A stretch of 64,000 bases of DNA from Omphiscola glabra (GCA_964017045.1 OZ024811.1:12243818-12307817); one strand, 5' to 3'. Counted from the stretch's first letter, positions 45,801 through 57,349 are shown. Numbers and translations are program-made. Notes: generated by a model from the letters alone, not told the origin.

Positions 45801-48800
45801 TGTGCTTAGCAAGATTACTATATATTATATTGGTAGTCCTGCATCCTCTACAAAACGAGTTTCGTGCGTGACCGTTGAACTCCGGTAAAATATGTTGATT
45901 TATTTTTCTTTAGGGCGAGCGACTATTATTATATTAATCAATAAAAATCCTCAGTTACGACTGTCTGAAGGCCTTTTTTTTTAAGGGCCGGCAAGTAGGG
46001 TGTAGGACTGTCTGTAGACCTATCGTGTTAAAGGCCGGCAAGAAGGGTATAGGACTGTCCGTGGACCTATCGCTTAAAGGCCGGCAAGTAGGGTGTAGGC
46101 CTGTCTTTAAAGGCACCCGGTACAGACTTTGGTACAGACATCGACCTGATATTGGTAATTATTACTGATGCACCTTTAAGCAAATCGTCCGATTGCCGAT
46201 TAATCGGCCGACCGCAGCCAACTAATCGGTTTAAAGGCCTAATTAAGGGATTTATCTGTGGATAGATCCTTTCAACCCTAGGAATTCCTTGAGTGAAACC
46301 ATCCCCTGTCTCAAGATTACAATACGAATGCTCTGAACCCAGGTAATCGTAAACGTGCAAACTGCGTCTTCGGTGTGAAAACCAACTGATTAATACAATG
46401 TTTTAAATCTTAATAGCGTTCTTAATTACTCTGAAACTCTGGCAATCTCAAATTAAGGCAAACAATTTGATGCACTTCGGCAAAAAAAAAAAACGTGCTT
46501 GTGAACATCTACAATTAGGCAGCTTTGCTTTTCAGCTTGACGCGGGAATTTGAGAATGTGGGTATATTTGCGACTCCATTTTCAGTCCACGTAAACATAT
46601 TATCTGCCCAATTTTCAAATGGAATGCATAGGGCTACAATCGGACAATGAACTCAAAGAAAACTGTGATCCTGTCTCTTTACTAGACGTAAAGATTATAA
46701 ATAAGAAATATCTTCCCAGGGAGAGAGAGAGAAAATCCCTCGCTTCACAATCATTTCTAATTCATCTCATCCCTATCTGGGGTATCTGGAAGCTATTTTC
46801 AAGGATTAAGAACACGTACAACAAAACTAGAACCAAAATATCCGATGAGCACTGAGAATTGCATCTAATTCCATCGAACCAAATATGAAAGCATAACCAA
46901 ATATGAAAAGCATCGGTGTCTCAAAAACATTTATTTCACGTTACTGTCTAGTCTTATACTTTTAAATTTTCAAAACGCATTTTATTAGTAATAGTTAAGG
47001 ACGTTTTAAAATTACTTTTAAGTGTGTTAAAATAACCTATATATCTATATATTCCTTTTTTTTTTTCACTCATCAGCTATAGTTAGTGTTAGTGTATTTT
47101 ATGTATGGCCCAAATCAACTATTGGGGCCCATGGTAGCCTAAAGGTTGGGCACCACTGCAATGATTATAGGACCCATTGTCCTTATATTTCACGTGTTTC
47201 AATCCTTTACAATGAACTTACGAGAGAGCCTCACTTACGCCGGCTTCCTTCAGTGCTGACTGTGGCCGTTTGTTATCTCGGGCACTGCTGTCTCTTCTCT
47301 GGAGATATCCCTTCCCCCTGTGCGTACCAGCTTTGACCGGCCTATCTGAATGTAATTGTAAGCACTCTGTTACTCTAGGATTACAGCGTTATCTGTGTTC
47401 GGCTATAATAATCATTATCACCTCTCAGAGGGCTAGCGCGTTCAATGCAATGGTTTGTCCACTGCGTAAAATGGTTGTGTGGCTTAGACTTACAGTGTGT
47501 CATCTAGACTCTTAGTGCACTGTCAAAGAGTGTCCACTACACTGACTACACCCTCGTTCCCACCCAACCCCTCCTAAATTGTTGTTGCCCTTTTATTTAA
47601 TACACCTCCTTCGTGACTCCCTGATATTGTCATCGCTTATTATGGGTTACCGGAATTTTTTTTAAAGAAATTTCGTCGACGGAAATTTGATCGAAGGAGA
47701 TTTGGTCGAATCTTTTTTCGCACTATACTATATAGTAAAACAAAATAATGCGTTCAAAAAGAAATTTGACGCAAAATTTTAATGTGTGAACTGGAAAAAA
47801 TTTACGCTCGATCCAATTTCCGTCTATCAATTTTCCGTCGACGAAATTTCTTTGCAACAAATTTCCGGATGCGCTTATTATGTCATGTGTTTTGGGACAT
47901 TAGCTGCAAACGATGAGACAGAAATGCTGACTGTAATGTTGTAAAATTTCAAGCACCAGCACACACGGCCGACTGACTGTAATGTTGTAACATGTCAAGC
48001 ACCAGCACACACGGCCGACTGTACTGTTGTAACATGTCAAGCACCAGCACACACGGCCGACTGACTGTACTGTTGTAACATGTCAAGCACCAGCACACAC
48101 GGCCGACTGACTGTAATGTTGTAACATGTCAAGTACCAGCACACACGGCCGACTGACTAATGTTGTAACATGTCAAGCACCAGCACACACGGTCGACTGA
48201 CTGTACTGTTGTAACATGTCAAGCACCAGCACACACGGCCGACTGACTGTAATGTTGTAACATGTCAAGCACCAGAACACACGGCCGACTGACTGTAATG
48301 TTGTAACATGTCAAGCACCAGCACACACGACCGACTGACTGTACTGTTGTAACATGTCAAGCACCAGCACACACGGCCGACTGACTGTAATGTTGTAACA
48401 TGTCAAGCACCAGCACACACGACCGACTGACTGTAATGTTGTAACATGTCAAGCACCAGCACACACGGCCGACTGACTGTAATGTTGTAACATGTCAAGC
48501 ACCAGCACACACGGCCGACTGACTGTAAACGTTTGTTTATGTTAATGCTGTTTTATGATACAGCGGTATGCATGCAATAAACTAATGAGACAAACAAAAA
48601 CAAAAAAAGTCAGAAGATTTCTCCAGCTTCAGAGGATTGGACAACAGATTGGGAAATAAATCCCCAACATCAGAGTCCCGCGGATGCTTACAATTACACT
48701 AAATGCAGCAGATCTCCCCGCGGATATGCTTACACTTACACTAAATGAAGCAGATCTCCCTGCACTACAGCAGATCTCCCTGTGCTACAGCAGGCATCCC

Positions 48801-51800
48801 TGTACAGTTTAATACCAGTAAACTGTTAAATCATTTCATCTATGTCCATGTGCATGAAAATCTAACGTCCAGTAAAAAAAAAACTATGACAGCTAGTAAA
48901 AATCTGCAGTCCATTAAAAATCTGTAGTGCAGTGCGGTATAAAATATCTTGGAAAAAAATCTGTATTCCATTAAAAAATCTGCAGCGTAGTAAACAGTCA
49001 AAGGCATTGAGATTAGGGGGGAGGGGGAGGGGAGAAACCTCTTTGTAAGTTAATTTAACAAGACCGAGCGCTACTAACTAAACTAAACTATAAACCTGAG
49101 CATCACATGCTGTCAAACCACGTTAATGTATTCGGTGGACCTTACCCTGGTCCACTTAACACAAAGTTGATGACTTACACTTGTCTAAAATCACTTTTAG
49201 CTCCACTCTCACTGTGTGTGTTTTTTTTTCTATGTCTTCTCTGATCAGATGAAGATGGAGCCCCATACATACCACCTGTATCCCAAACAGTTGCCAACGA
49301 TGTCAGAGGTAAATATGCTTTGCTATCATTCAAATCTAGAAAATCAGCAATTTAACTCACCTCTTGATCTGTTATCACATCAGAAATGTTCTGGTCATGC
49401 GTATCGTGTTGCGTTAATCGTCATTTCCTGTCTCAGTAGTTCATTATTGATGTTACGATTTTTTGTTGTTTTTTTAATATTATGGATGTTAATTTCTGTA
49501 TTACAATTGTCTGTTGTCAGGTCCTTGTCTGTGGTAGGTCTGTATGTTTGCTGGACTTGGGTGTTTAGATGAAGGGAGTCGTTTAGATCAGGGTTGGGCA
49601 AAATGTGGGCCGCATGCGGCCTGGTAACTGATATTATGCGGCCCTCGAAGGCATTTAGAAATTTAAAAAAATGACTTTGTTATTTTGTTGAATTTTATAG
49701 AATTCCCTGTACCGTTATTATTGTTTTAACACTTTTGATCAAATTTCTTTCTGACTTTCTTTCTAACTTTCTTTTTTTTTTTTTAAACAGTTCTAAAGTT
49801 TTGTCATGTAATGCTAAGATGCGAATTTACCTATTTCAATATAGAGAAATGTTTATCGACATGTAAAAATTGAAAATAACATACATGCGGCCCCCCAATT
49901 GCTTGACATTTGTCAATGTGGCCCTCCGCACCAAAAAGTTTGTCCACCCCTGGTTTAGATGAATGGAAACATTTCGAGATCAGTAGTTGTTTAGTGAGTG
50001 GTTTCAATTATCGGAGGAGGATTGTTGTATGATACATTGATGGGTCGGTCGTTTTCAAAGATTTCTTTGTCTGCTATAAATGACTGCGAGATTGTGTTGT
50101 CGGTGGTTTTGTTGATTGTGTACTTAGGGATTGTTGTGTTGGCGGTGGGATTGATTGTTGTGTTTTTCACGTAACTGATTGTTATTGTGTGTTTGTCACG
50201 TGACTTGTTTTGTTAGCGGTGTGGCTGATTGTTGTGTTAGCGGTCTGGCTGATTGTTGTGTGAGATTTGTGGCTGATTGTTGTGTGAGATGTGTGGCTGA
50301 TTGTTGTGTGAGATGTGTGACTGATTGTTGTGTGAGATTTGTGACTGATTGTTGTGTGAGATTTGTGGCTGATTGTTGTGTGAGATGTGTGGCTGATTGT
50401 TATGTTAGTTGTGTGGCTGATTGTTTCGTTTGTTTGTTTGATATTTTCAGAGGATCCAGTGTCGAGGATAGCCCACTCTGTCCCCTACTCCCCTAGCAAT
50501 AGTGAGGGGAGGCTGTCTATCGGAACAGGTGGGTCCACCAACAGTTACTTGTAATTGCCACATTTGTTGTACTGGCTATTGTTATCTTTTCTGTGTGGTT
50601 TACCTTAGGCCAGCGTTTCCCATACTTACGTTTTCCGTTGCCCAGTTATTTGTATTACACGTCTTCTTCGTAACCTACCAAAATGTTTATCCCTTGCTCC
50701 TGCCTGGAGTTAACATAAAACATCTGAAATGTCCATACAATTTTTATATATTTCTTTTTTTTTTTTTTAAAGAAGGCATTTACACACACACAAAACGTTA
50801 AAAATAGGTAAAAAAGAAACCATAATAAGTTATTTGTTGTTGAGAACATCATCACACTTCCCAGTAATAAATATTTTCGGTTGCGTGTCTATCACGCAGA
50901 CGTGCCATTGTCATGCTTTGTTAATTAACTGCGAAAAATGAGATGGCGAATCATTGGCCTCTCTAGCCCAGTTTCAACGATAGTAACTGTTATTTATTAT
51001 AGATTTTCTTAGGGGAAAAAAAATAAACAACAAAACATACACGTACGTCTCTTTCTTGGTTACCGGAAATTTGTTTGAACGAAATTTCGTCGACGGAAAA
51101 TTGATTGAACGGAAATTTGGTCCAATATTTTTTTCAGTTCACACATACAAATTTTAGTCAAATTTATTTTTGAACGCACCATTACTATATAGTAGTGATG
51201 GGACGATTAATCGGAATCGTATCGGAATAATTGAAATATCGGGATTTTTCCAAAGCATCGGGAATCGGTATCGGAGCTGAATAATTCAGACCCGATTCCG
51301 ATACCAAAACGATTCTTAACTGAATGAAGGTTTTTCTCATTAAAATGGAATTATTTATATTATTTTGAACTCAATACTACATCTTTGTATTATTAAAATG
51401 GAATTATTGATAGATGTGTTTATATAAAACCTTTCCAATACATTGTTATCTAGCATATTGTAAAGCTTCAATAGCAGGTTAATAAACTTTTCTAATCAAT
51501 TCTCAACTTTTATATTAATTAAATATGTTAATATCTGGGTACAGTAATACATATATGTAATAATGGCCAGGAATCAGAATCGGAATCGTATCGGGAATCG
51601 TATCGGGAATCGGGATAATTGGGTAGAATCGGAATCGTATCGGAATCGTTAAAAATGTTGGTATCGTCCCATCACTACTATATAGTAAAACAAAATTATG
51701 CGTTCAAAAATAAATTTGACGCAAAATTCGCTCGTTTGAATTGAAAATAAGATTCGACCAAATTTCTGTTAGATCAAATTTCCGTCGACGAAATTTCTTT

Positions 51801-54800
51801 CAAACTAAGATCCGGATACGCTATTTCTTCTGCCACCCGGTAGTTTAGTTTTCGTCGTCCGGTACCGCGGTCGTGCATTTAGGAAACGCTGCCCAAGGCC
51901 CTTACGTTGGGTATTATTATTAATTTCTTAAAATTATTATTCAAATTTCATCGTCCTAAAATGTATTAGATTCTCTCAACCTGTTTGTGCTCAGAGAGTT
52001 AGAGATATGAGTTTGATTGTGTTTGCACTTAGAGAGTTAAAGATATGAGTTTGGTTGTGTTTGCACTTAAAGAGTTAAAGATATGAGTTTGATTGTGTTT
52101 GCACTTAAAGAGTTAAAGATATGAGTTTGATTGTGTTTGCACTTAGAGAGTTAAAGATATGCGTTTGATTGTGTTTGCACTTAGAGAGTTAAAGATATGA
52201 GTTTGGTTGTGTTTGCACTTAGAGAGTTAAAGATATGAGTTTGGTTGTGTTTGCACTTAGAGAGTTAAAGATATGAGTTTGATTGATCTCCCTCTTTGTG
52301 TTTCTCGTTAAGTCTCTCTTACCTTTCTTTTTTTCTTTTATTTTTTTTCCTCCAACAGATGACGCAAATTTGCCACATTCTGTTCAGTACTCCCCAACAG
52401 GTAAACAAAAGCAAAAAAAAAAGCAATAGACTGAGGCGGTACATTATACTATAGTATAGTAAAAGATAACCACAATTTCTGCATTTGTATCAAATTAAGT
52501 TGTTCAACGTTAAAAAGTTTGAGAACCCCTGAACTTGGGGGAATAACCGGGTTCATATATAAGTAACTTAAACTTGTATATTGGCTGGGGGCGGGCATAT
52601 GTCTGATTGGGATTGTTGAACTTTTAAAAAAAGTGCATGCTCTTCTTTTTTTCTTTTTTTACCAGCTAAATGACTTAATGTGATTTTTTAATATTGGGTT
52701 TTTTTTTGTTAAGGGCGTGTCAAATTTTAAATACCTCCATTTTTTTCTCCTCTATTTTTGTGTAGAGGGAATTTAATTTTGGGCATTTCAATTTCATCAT
52801 GGTTTATACCATCCGGATGTTTTATTGCATCTTTGCCCCCAAAACGCATAGTTTAGACCCCCGGACATCTTCATATCCCAATATATGTATTTTAATTAAT
52901 GTATGTGTAAAAGTAAAAATTACACACTAAAATGTGTAGTCGCCACGGAGTTGATGGTGTTAGGATGTGTGTGAGGTGGTCATGCGAGTTGATGGCGTTA
53001 GTATGTGTGTGGGGTGGCCAGGCGAGTTGAGGGTGTTAGGATGTGTGTGAGGTGGCCAGGCGAGTTAATAGTGTGTGGGAGGAAGTCACCATGCTAGTTG
53101 ATGATGTTAGTGTATGGGGGGGGGGAGAGAAGATGACCAGACGAGTTGATGGTGGTGTTAGAGTGTGTGGGGGGATGTGATCCGAGCGAGCAAAGAGATT
53201 GTGTGGGAGGGTGGGTCATGCATCCCTAACTACAAGGCCGCGAGTAGAGGAAAAATCAATCCGATATCGATTACATTCCACTGGTTTGGCAGTGGCCACA
53301 GCAAGTCAACGTGAAACACCAAACCGTCACTCGACGGCGTCTCTAACTTACACTGAGGTGGATTTATTTTGGTGTGGCCTTGAACCCCGAGGATAACACA
53401 CCAAACATCTCGAGAATATCACAGTAAGCGGGGCGCTGAGTAGTCTATTTAAGACATCCGACTGGCCATCAACACCATCAGACATACATCCACCACCTTG
53501 CACTCTTGACTGGCCATCCACCACCATAGACTCCAGGCTGGCCATCAACACCCTCAGACATACATCCACCACCTTGCACTCTTGACTGGCCATCCACCAC
53601 CATAGACTCCAGGCTGGCCATCAACACCATCAGACATACATCCACCACCTTGCACTCTTGACTGGCCATCCACCACCATAGACTCCAGGCTGGCCATCAA
53701 CACCATCAGACATACATCCACCACCTTGCACTCTTGACTGGCCATCCACCACCATAAACTCCAGGCTGGCCATCAACACCATCAGACATACATCCACCAC
53801 CTTGCACTCTTGACTGGCCATCCACCACCATAGACTCCAGGCCGGCCATCCACCACCATAGACTCCAGGCCGGCCATCCACCACCATAGATTCCAGGCCG
53901 GCCATCCACCACCATAGATTCCAGGCCGGCCATCCACCACCATAGACTCCAGGCTGGCCATCAACACCATCAGACCTCATACACCCACCGCCATTGAACT
54001 ACTGACTGGCCATCCACCACCATAGACTCTGGGCCGGCAAATCTACATCTAGTCACTGACATGTACCGTCTCCTTGTCTCGTAGCTCACCCTCAATGACA
54101 GATTAGGCCTAGGATTAGGAGCACACTATTTACCCATATCTGACAGCATCTCTCGGTCTCACTACTGAACCCTGTATTCAATAACTGTACTGGCTTTCTC
54201 CATTTGGTGGAGTCCCGGGTGAAATAATAACACTTTCTGTTTGAATTCACACGTGGACTTGGCGGATATTGCTTAGGGTGTGAGTCTAATATGTTAAATG
54301 AGGAAATGCGTTGAAATAGAATGTCATTAAAAGCACGTCAGGTTATCGCGGCGGTTATCAACCAGTGGGTCGCGATCCCTTTGTGGGTCGCGATCCCTTT
54401 GTGGGTCGAGCGATCTTTTCACATGATGTCGGCTAAGACCATCGGAAAGCACATATACTCTACAGTTATGAAGTAACAACGAATATACTGTTGTGGTCGG
54501 GGGCCGCCACAACATGAGGAAGTGTATTAAAGGGTCGTGGCATTAGGAATGTTGAGAACCACTGGGTTATCGTGCCGTGGTCTCTGATACCACTGCCTAT
54601 TCGCTTTGCTCATTGCATTCAGTAAATGATTATACGATATTTAACCAAATCATATGTAAAGCTGAAAATAAGAGAAGCAAGTGACGTTTATCGGTTCGGT
54701 TGGGGGGGGGGGGGGGTGACATGAGCGCCACCTGTTGCTTTTCATGTTTATTGAAATAGCGTTTCTAAAATGTTAGTCCTAAATGGACCCGCTGTTGTTA

Positions 54801-55281
54801 GATGATGTGAAGACTTAATGTGTTAAATGTTTTTAATTTAAATTGAACACCAACAAAACAAAAAAACACACGCAAATTTCTTTCCCTCAAAATGAAGATT
54901 TAAAAAAAGAAATATTGTGCAGTATTATTTTGTTTTTGCGCGTTTTAAAAGGGGGGGGGGGGTAATCTGCCGACTTGATTAATGGTACCAGTCGCCTTGA
55001 TGGTGACAACTTCGGTGGAACGGGAGAGTGGGAGGTGTCCGTCACCTTTGGGGGGAGTCTGTTACGTGTTCATATGAGTAAAATGTTATTGAAGGCTCCG
55101 TGCTGTAATAGGCTGTTGTTAAATGGCATGGGTTTAATACATTTCAATAGCTTTAGTATTGTGCCACTGGCGTTAAATGACTTGCACGTTCCTCTTGTGC
55201 CGTCCACAGATGACAGCGCCCAGCTACAGTTCTCTCCGCCCGCCCAAGCTTGCACTGAATCTCGGGTGTCCAATACGCGTG
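39560..55281 (+). CDS. 5' part of an unidentified gene (five phase-1 exons)
   Basis: Coding segments 39560-39884, 49249-49308, 50451-50528, 52359-52400 and 55210-55281 join in one open frame of 577 nt (192 codons). All four introns are phase 1, and in exon 3 the other two frames contain stops. The product is hydrophilic and low-complexity: a Asn/Ser/Gly/His-rich start, then short peptides with repeated S-V-x-Y-S-P motifs. There is no signal peptide, membrane segment or known domain, so the conserved part must be downstream of the window. Such N-termini are common in metazoan transcription factors, but that is inference and no family is assigned. Introns are 9.4, 1.1, 1.8 and 2.8 kb. Confidence 0.65.
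41697..41785. repeat. 45-bp duplication
   Basis: Two near-identical tandem copies containing GACATTGTCTAGTACACTGA. Confidence 0.85.
42155..42345. repeat. 23-bp minisatellite
   Basis: About eight copies of a unit with ACCGGTATTCATTCAATATT. Confidence 0.9.
42745..42985. repeat. Degenerate repeat of about 45 bp
   Basis: Four to five diverged units with CTGGTCCACTGT and ATCTGGGAAAGTGTGG. Confidence 0.7.
43461..43668. mobile_element. SPIN/URR1-like hAT MITE, copy 2 (inverted)
   Basis: A 208-bp copy in the opposite orientation with a perfect 8-bp duplication CCTTAGAC (43,453-43,460 and 43,669-43,676). A segment of about 28 bp containing GACCCCTGAGAAAGGGGTCG is duplicated in tandem inside it. Confidence 0.9.
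45975..46115. repeat. Triplicated unit of about 45-55 bp
   Basis: Three copies of a unit with GGCCGGCAAGTAGGGTGTAG and GACCTATCG. Confidence 0.8.
47648..47871. mobile_element. Foldback element, intact copy
   Basis: A 224-bp copy with TACCGGAATTT / AAATTTCCGGAT ends, inverted arms around GAAATTTCGTCGACGGAAA and a centre containing CTATATAGTAAAACAAAAT. No coding capacity. Superfamily unknown; the terminal TA/AT may be a mariner-type duplication. Confidence 0.75.
47925..48530. repeat. 46-bp minisatellite
   Basis: About 13 highly similar copies with TGTTGTAACATGTCAAGCAC and AGCACACACGGCCGACTGAC. Confidence 0.95.
49249..49308 (+). CDS. Plus-strand gene exon 2
   Basis: A 60-nt exon after CTCTGATCAG and before GTAAAT. 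In phase 1 it reads (Y)EDGAPYIPPVSQTVANDVR. A phase-0 reading (MKMEPHTYHLYPKQ) is also open but leads to a stop in the next exon. Confidence 0.62.
49589..49952. mobile_element. hAT-like MITE (CAGGGTTGGGCAAA termini)
   Basis: A 364-bp element with ends CAGGGTTGGGCAAA and TTTGTCCACCCCTG, a perfect 8-bp duplication GTTTAGAT on both sides, and inverted GCGGCC blocks near each end. It lies in intron 2 of the plus-strand gene. Confidence 0.88.
50192..50430. repeat. 24-bp minisatellite next to an acceptor
   Basis: Nine or so copies of GATTGTTGTGTGAGATGTGT-GGCT, ending about 20 bp before the acceptor of the 50,451 exon. T/G-rich, so it may contribute to the polypyrimidine context. Confidence 0.9.
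50451..50528 (+). CDS. Plus-strand gene exon 3
   Basis: A 78-nt exon between ATATTTTCAG and GTGGGT, encoding EDPVSRIAHSVPYSPSNS and EGRLSIGT. Only the phase-1 frame is open. A 24-bp tandem repeat lies just upstream of the acceptor. Confidence 0.65.
51061..51818. mobile_element. Foldback element, interrupted copy
   Basis: Inverted arms of about 70 bp (CCGGAAATTTG..., GAAATTTCGTCGACGGAAA) meet around a short AT-rich centre that is split by the 485-bp hAT MITE. It is homologous to 47,648-47,871 over its whole length. Confidence 0.8.
51193..51677. mobile_element. hAT MITE inserted in another element
   Basis: A 485-bp element with termini TAGTGATGGGACGAT and ATCGTCCCATCACTA and a perfect duplication CTATATAG (51,185-51,192, 51,678-51,685). 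The interior repeats GAATCGTATCGG many times. It interrupts the foldback element 51,061-51,818; the sister copy at 47,648 has the uninterrupted CTATATAG target. Confidence 0.9.
51985..52290. repeat. 38-bp minisatellite
   Basis: Eight copies containing GAGTTAAAGATATGAGTTTG and TTGTGTTTGCACTTA. Confidence 0.93.
52359..52400 (+). CDS. Plus-strand gene exon 4 (42-nt microexon)
   Basis: A 42-nt exon with a long T/C tract and CCAACAG acceptor and a GTAAAC donor, encoding DDANLPHSVQYSPT. It echoes HSVPYSPS of exon 3. It is symmetric (1-1) and therefore skippable. Confidence 0.6.
52935..53185. repeat. Degenerate GT-rich repeat
   Basis: Five diverged units with CGAGTTGATGGTGTTAGGAT and GTGTGTGAGGTGGCC. 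Confidence 0.75.
53460..54035. repeat. 76-bp/31-bp compound minisatellite
   Basis: Five 76-bp units (ATCAGACATACATCCACCAC ... CTGGCCATCCACCACCATAG), then five shorter units made only of GGCCGGCCATCCACCACCAT. Because 76 is not a multiple of three, ORFs appear staggered in several frames. Confidence 0.92.
54349..54564. mobile_element. SPIN/URR1-like hAT MITE, copy 3
   Basis: A 216-bp copy flanked by GGTTATCG (54,341-54,348 and 54,565-54,572). Its left tip is mutated (CGGCGGTTATCAACC) and a GGGTCGCGATCCCTTTGT segment is doubled. It retains CTAAGACCATCGGAAA and CTACAGTTATGAAGTA of the family consensus. Confidence 0.88.
55210..55281 (+). CDS. Plus-strand gene exon 5
   Basis: A 72-nt exon between GTCCACAG and a GTAAGT donor, encoding DDSAQLQFSPPAQACTESR and VSNTR. 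It starts DD like exon 4 and has LQFSPP in the place of VQYSPT. Splicing continues to an exon beyond the window. Confidence 0.65.
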
Positions 55282-55360
55282 GTAAGTACCTGTTCCCGTT
55301 TTCTTTTTTTTTTTTTTTTTTGTCTCTCGTTGTATAGCAGATGTCGCGGGGGATTTCTGT

Positions 55361-55607
55361 AGCAGCAAATGTCTTCGGTGCTTTGTTTTATTGTATACTG
55401 CAGCAAATGTCTTCAGTGCTTTGTTTTATTGTATACCGCAGCAAATGTCTTGGGTGCTTTTTTTTATTGTATACTGCAGCAAATGTCTTGAGTGCTTTGT
55501 TTTATTATATACTGCAGCAAATGTCTTCAGTGCTTTGTTTTATTGCATACTGCAGCAAATGTCTTCAGTGCTTTGTTTTATTGTATACTGTAGCAAATGT
55601 CTTGAAT
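55361..55607. repeat. 38-bp minisatellite
   Basis: Six to seven copies with CAGCAAATGTCTTCAGTGCT and TTGTTTTATTGTATACTG, shortly after the 55,282 donor. Confidence 0.92.
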
Positions 55608-55864
55608 TTTGTGTTTCATTCACGGTATGTGTGATCTCTCCCATTGTATGTAACATTTACCGTCGGTCTGACAAGTTCTATGTGACATTGCATCATATGT
55701 CATGTTCCACATCGTAAGACACCCATATGGCATGACACTTCATCACATAGCATGTTTACGTCATATGTCACTTCCTATCCGTTAGGCACCCCATTTTATG
55801 ACATTTAAACTTTCTATGGACACTGTGGTCAGGCAAGCTATCAAAAAAAGACTTTGTAATCTAT

Positions 55865-56065
55865 GGAACATTACCCATCATATGACACTTCCTATTGTAT
55901 GGCACATTCCCCATCATATGACACTTCCTATGCTATGGCACATTCCCCATCATATGACACTTCCTATGCTATGGCACATTCCCCATCAAATGACACTTCC
56001 TATTGTATGGCACATTCCCCATCATATGACAATTCCTATGCTATGGCACATTTCCCATCATATGT
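55865..56065. repeat. 36-bp minisatellite
   Basis: Five to six copies with CCCCATCATATGACACTTCC and TATGCTATGGCACATT. Confidence 0.92.
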
Positions 56066-56609
56066 ATTAATAATCTATTAGAGTATAACGTGTAATCCTA
56101 TTAGTGTACGCAGTGATCAAAACATCCACCGTATCCTGCCTAGCTCACGCGACCTATAAATAACTGAGACCTTCAGTCGACTGTTCCCGTCCAACCTGTC
56201 CACACCGACATTTCTAACGATTGATCCACTTGAACTCAAAAAGTCCTGGTCACACCTTGTTGGCAACCTCAAGCCAATTAAACAATTTTGTGATGACTAT
56301 TCTTACTGTCTGACTTATTCGCCTGTTCATGACAAGGGTTTTTTTGGTCGTGATGCCTCATCTGATCATATTTAGAACCCCTAGGCACGGAGCCAATGCA
56401 AGGAATTGCGATATTATTACCTAGAAAGGCCGGTGAATGGGCGGTCATTGACCTCTGGGTAGTTTGGACAATTGAAGGATTTCACCGCCTGGCTTGGATG
56501 GAGAGTACAACAAAAACATTAATATAATTATATTTTAAATTTACATTATATTTATTTATTATATCCTACCTAGATCTAAAAAAAGAAAGAAAAGATTAAG
56601 AATGGGCTC

Positions 56610-57135
56610 AAGTCAGCTAATGTTGATTCCTGTATTGTTCCTCTTGAAGCTTGTAGCAGCTAATGTTGATTCCTATAATTTTCCTCTTGTAACTTGTAGC
56701 AGCTAATGCTGATTGCTGTATAATTGTTCTCATGTAGCTTGTAGCAGGTAATGTTGATTGCTGTAATGTTTCTCTTGTAGCAGCTAATGTTGATTGTTGT
56801 AATGTTTCTCTTGTAGCAGCTAATGTTGATTACTGTAATGTTTCTCTTGTAACTTGTAGCAGCTAATGTTGATTGTTGTAATGTTTCTCTTGTAGCAGCT
56901 AACGTTGATTGATGTAGTATTGTTTCTCTTGTAACTTGTAGCAGCTACTTGTTGATTGCTGTAATAATGGTTCTCGTGTAGCTTGTAGCAGCTAATGTTG
57001 ATTGCTGTAATGTTTCTCTTGTTGCAGCTAATGTTGATTGCTGTAGTATTGTTTCTCTTGTAACTTGTAGCAGCTAATGTTGATTCCTGTAATGTTCCTC
57101 TCGTAGCACCTACTTGTTGATTGCTGTAGTATCCG
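56610..57135. repeat. Irregular repeat with acceptor-like units
   Basis: A dozen units of 35-60 bp built from TTTCTCTTGTAGCAGCTAAT and GTTGATTGCTGTAATG. Each TTTCTCTTGTAG resembles a 3' splice site on the plus strand. Confidence 0.85.
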
Positions 57136-57349
57136 TAGCGCATCTCATAATGTAACCACGTGAGTTGAGTCCACTGGGTCAGTCCTGGCACTGACGTCAG
57201 GTTCATTGGCGACCTCGTAGTGTCGCCGTCAGTGATGTTCATTCTCGGCGTTGTTCCATTTTTAATTTTGTCGCATACAAGTAACGTATTGGGCCGACAG
57301 TGACCGTATAAGCTACGCTGGCTTTGTTAGCGTGAAGCTGTTGGCTTGT

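Larger units (their letters stand above)
39885..49248 (+). other. First large intron of the plus-strand gene
   Basis: No exon recognised. It holds a SPIN-like MITE (43,461), a foldback element (47,648), a 46-bp minisatellite (47.9-48.5 kb), smaller duplications and several G or A runs. CAGTAGCGTAGCGAG at 43,322 resembles one end of the MITE at 811, without a partner. Confidence 0.5.
50611..51891. mobile_element. Possible outer hAT-like element
   Basis: CAGCGTTTCCCATA at 50,611 faces TTTAGGAAACGCTG ending at 51,891. The flanking octamers CCTTAGGC and CCCAAGGC agree at 6 of 8. If real, it encloses both the foldback element and the hAT MITE. Confidence 0.45.

Noticed and set aside
47925..48530. 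Possible CRISPR-like array
   Set aside because: Units are contiguous with no unique spacers, and the genome is eukaryotic.
49249..49308. Phase-0 reading starting MKMEP (a sumoylation-like motif)
   Set aside because: It runs into a stop in the next exon, while phase 1 stays open through all exons.
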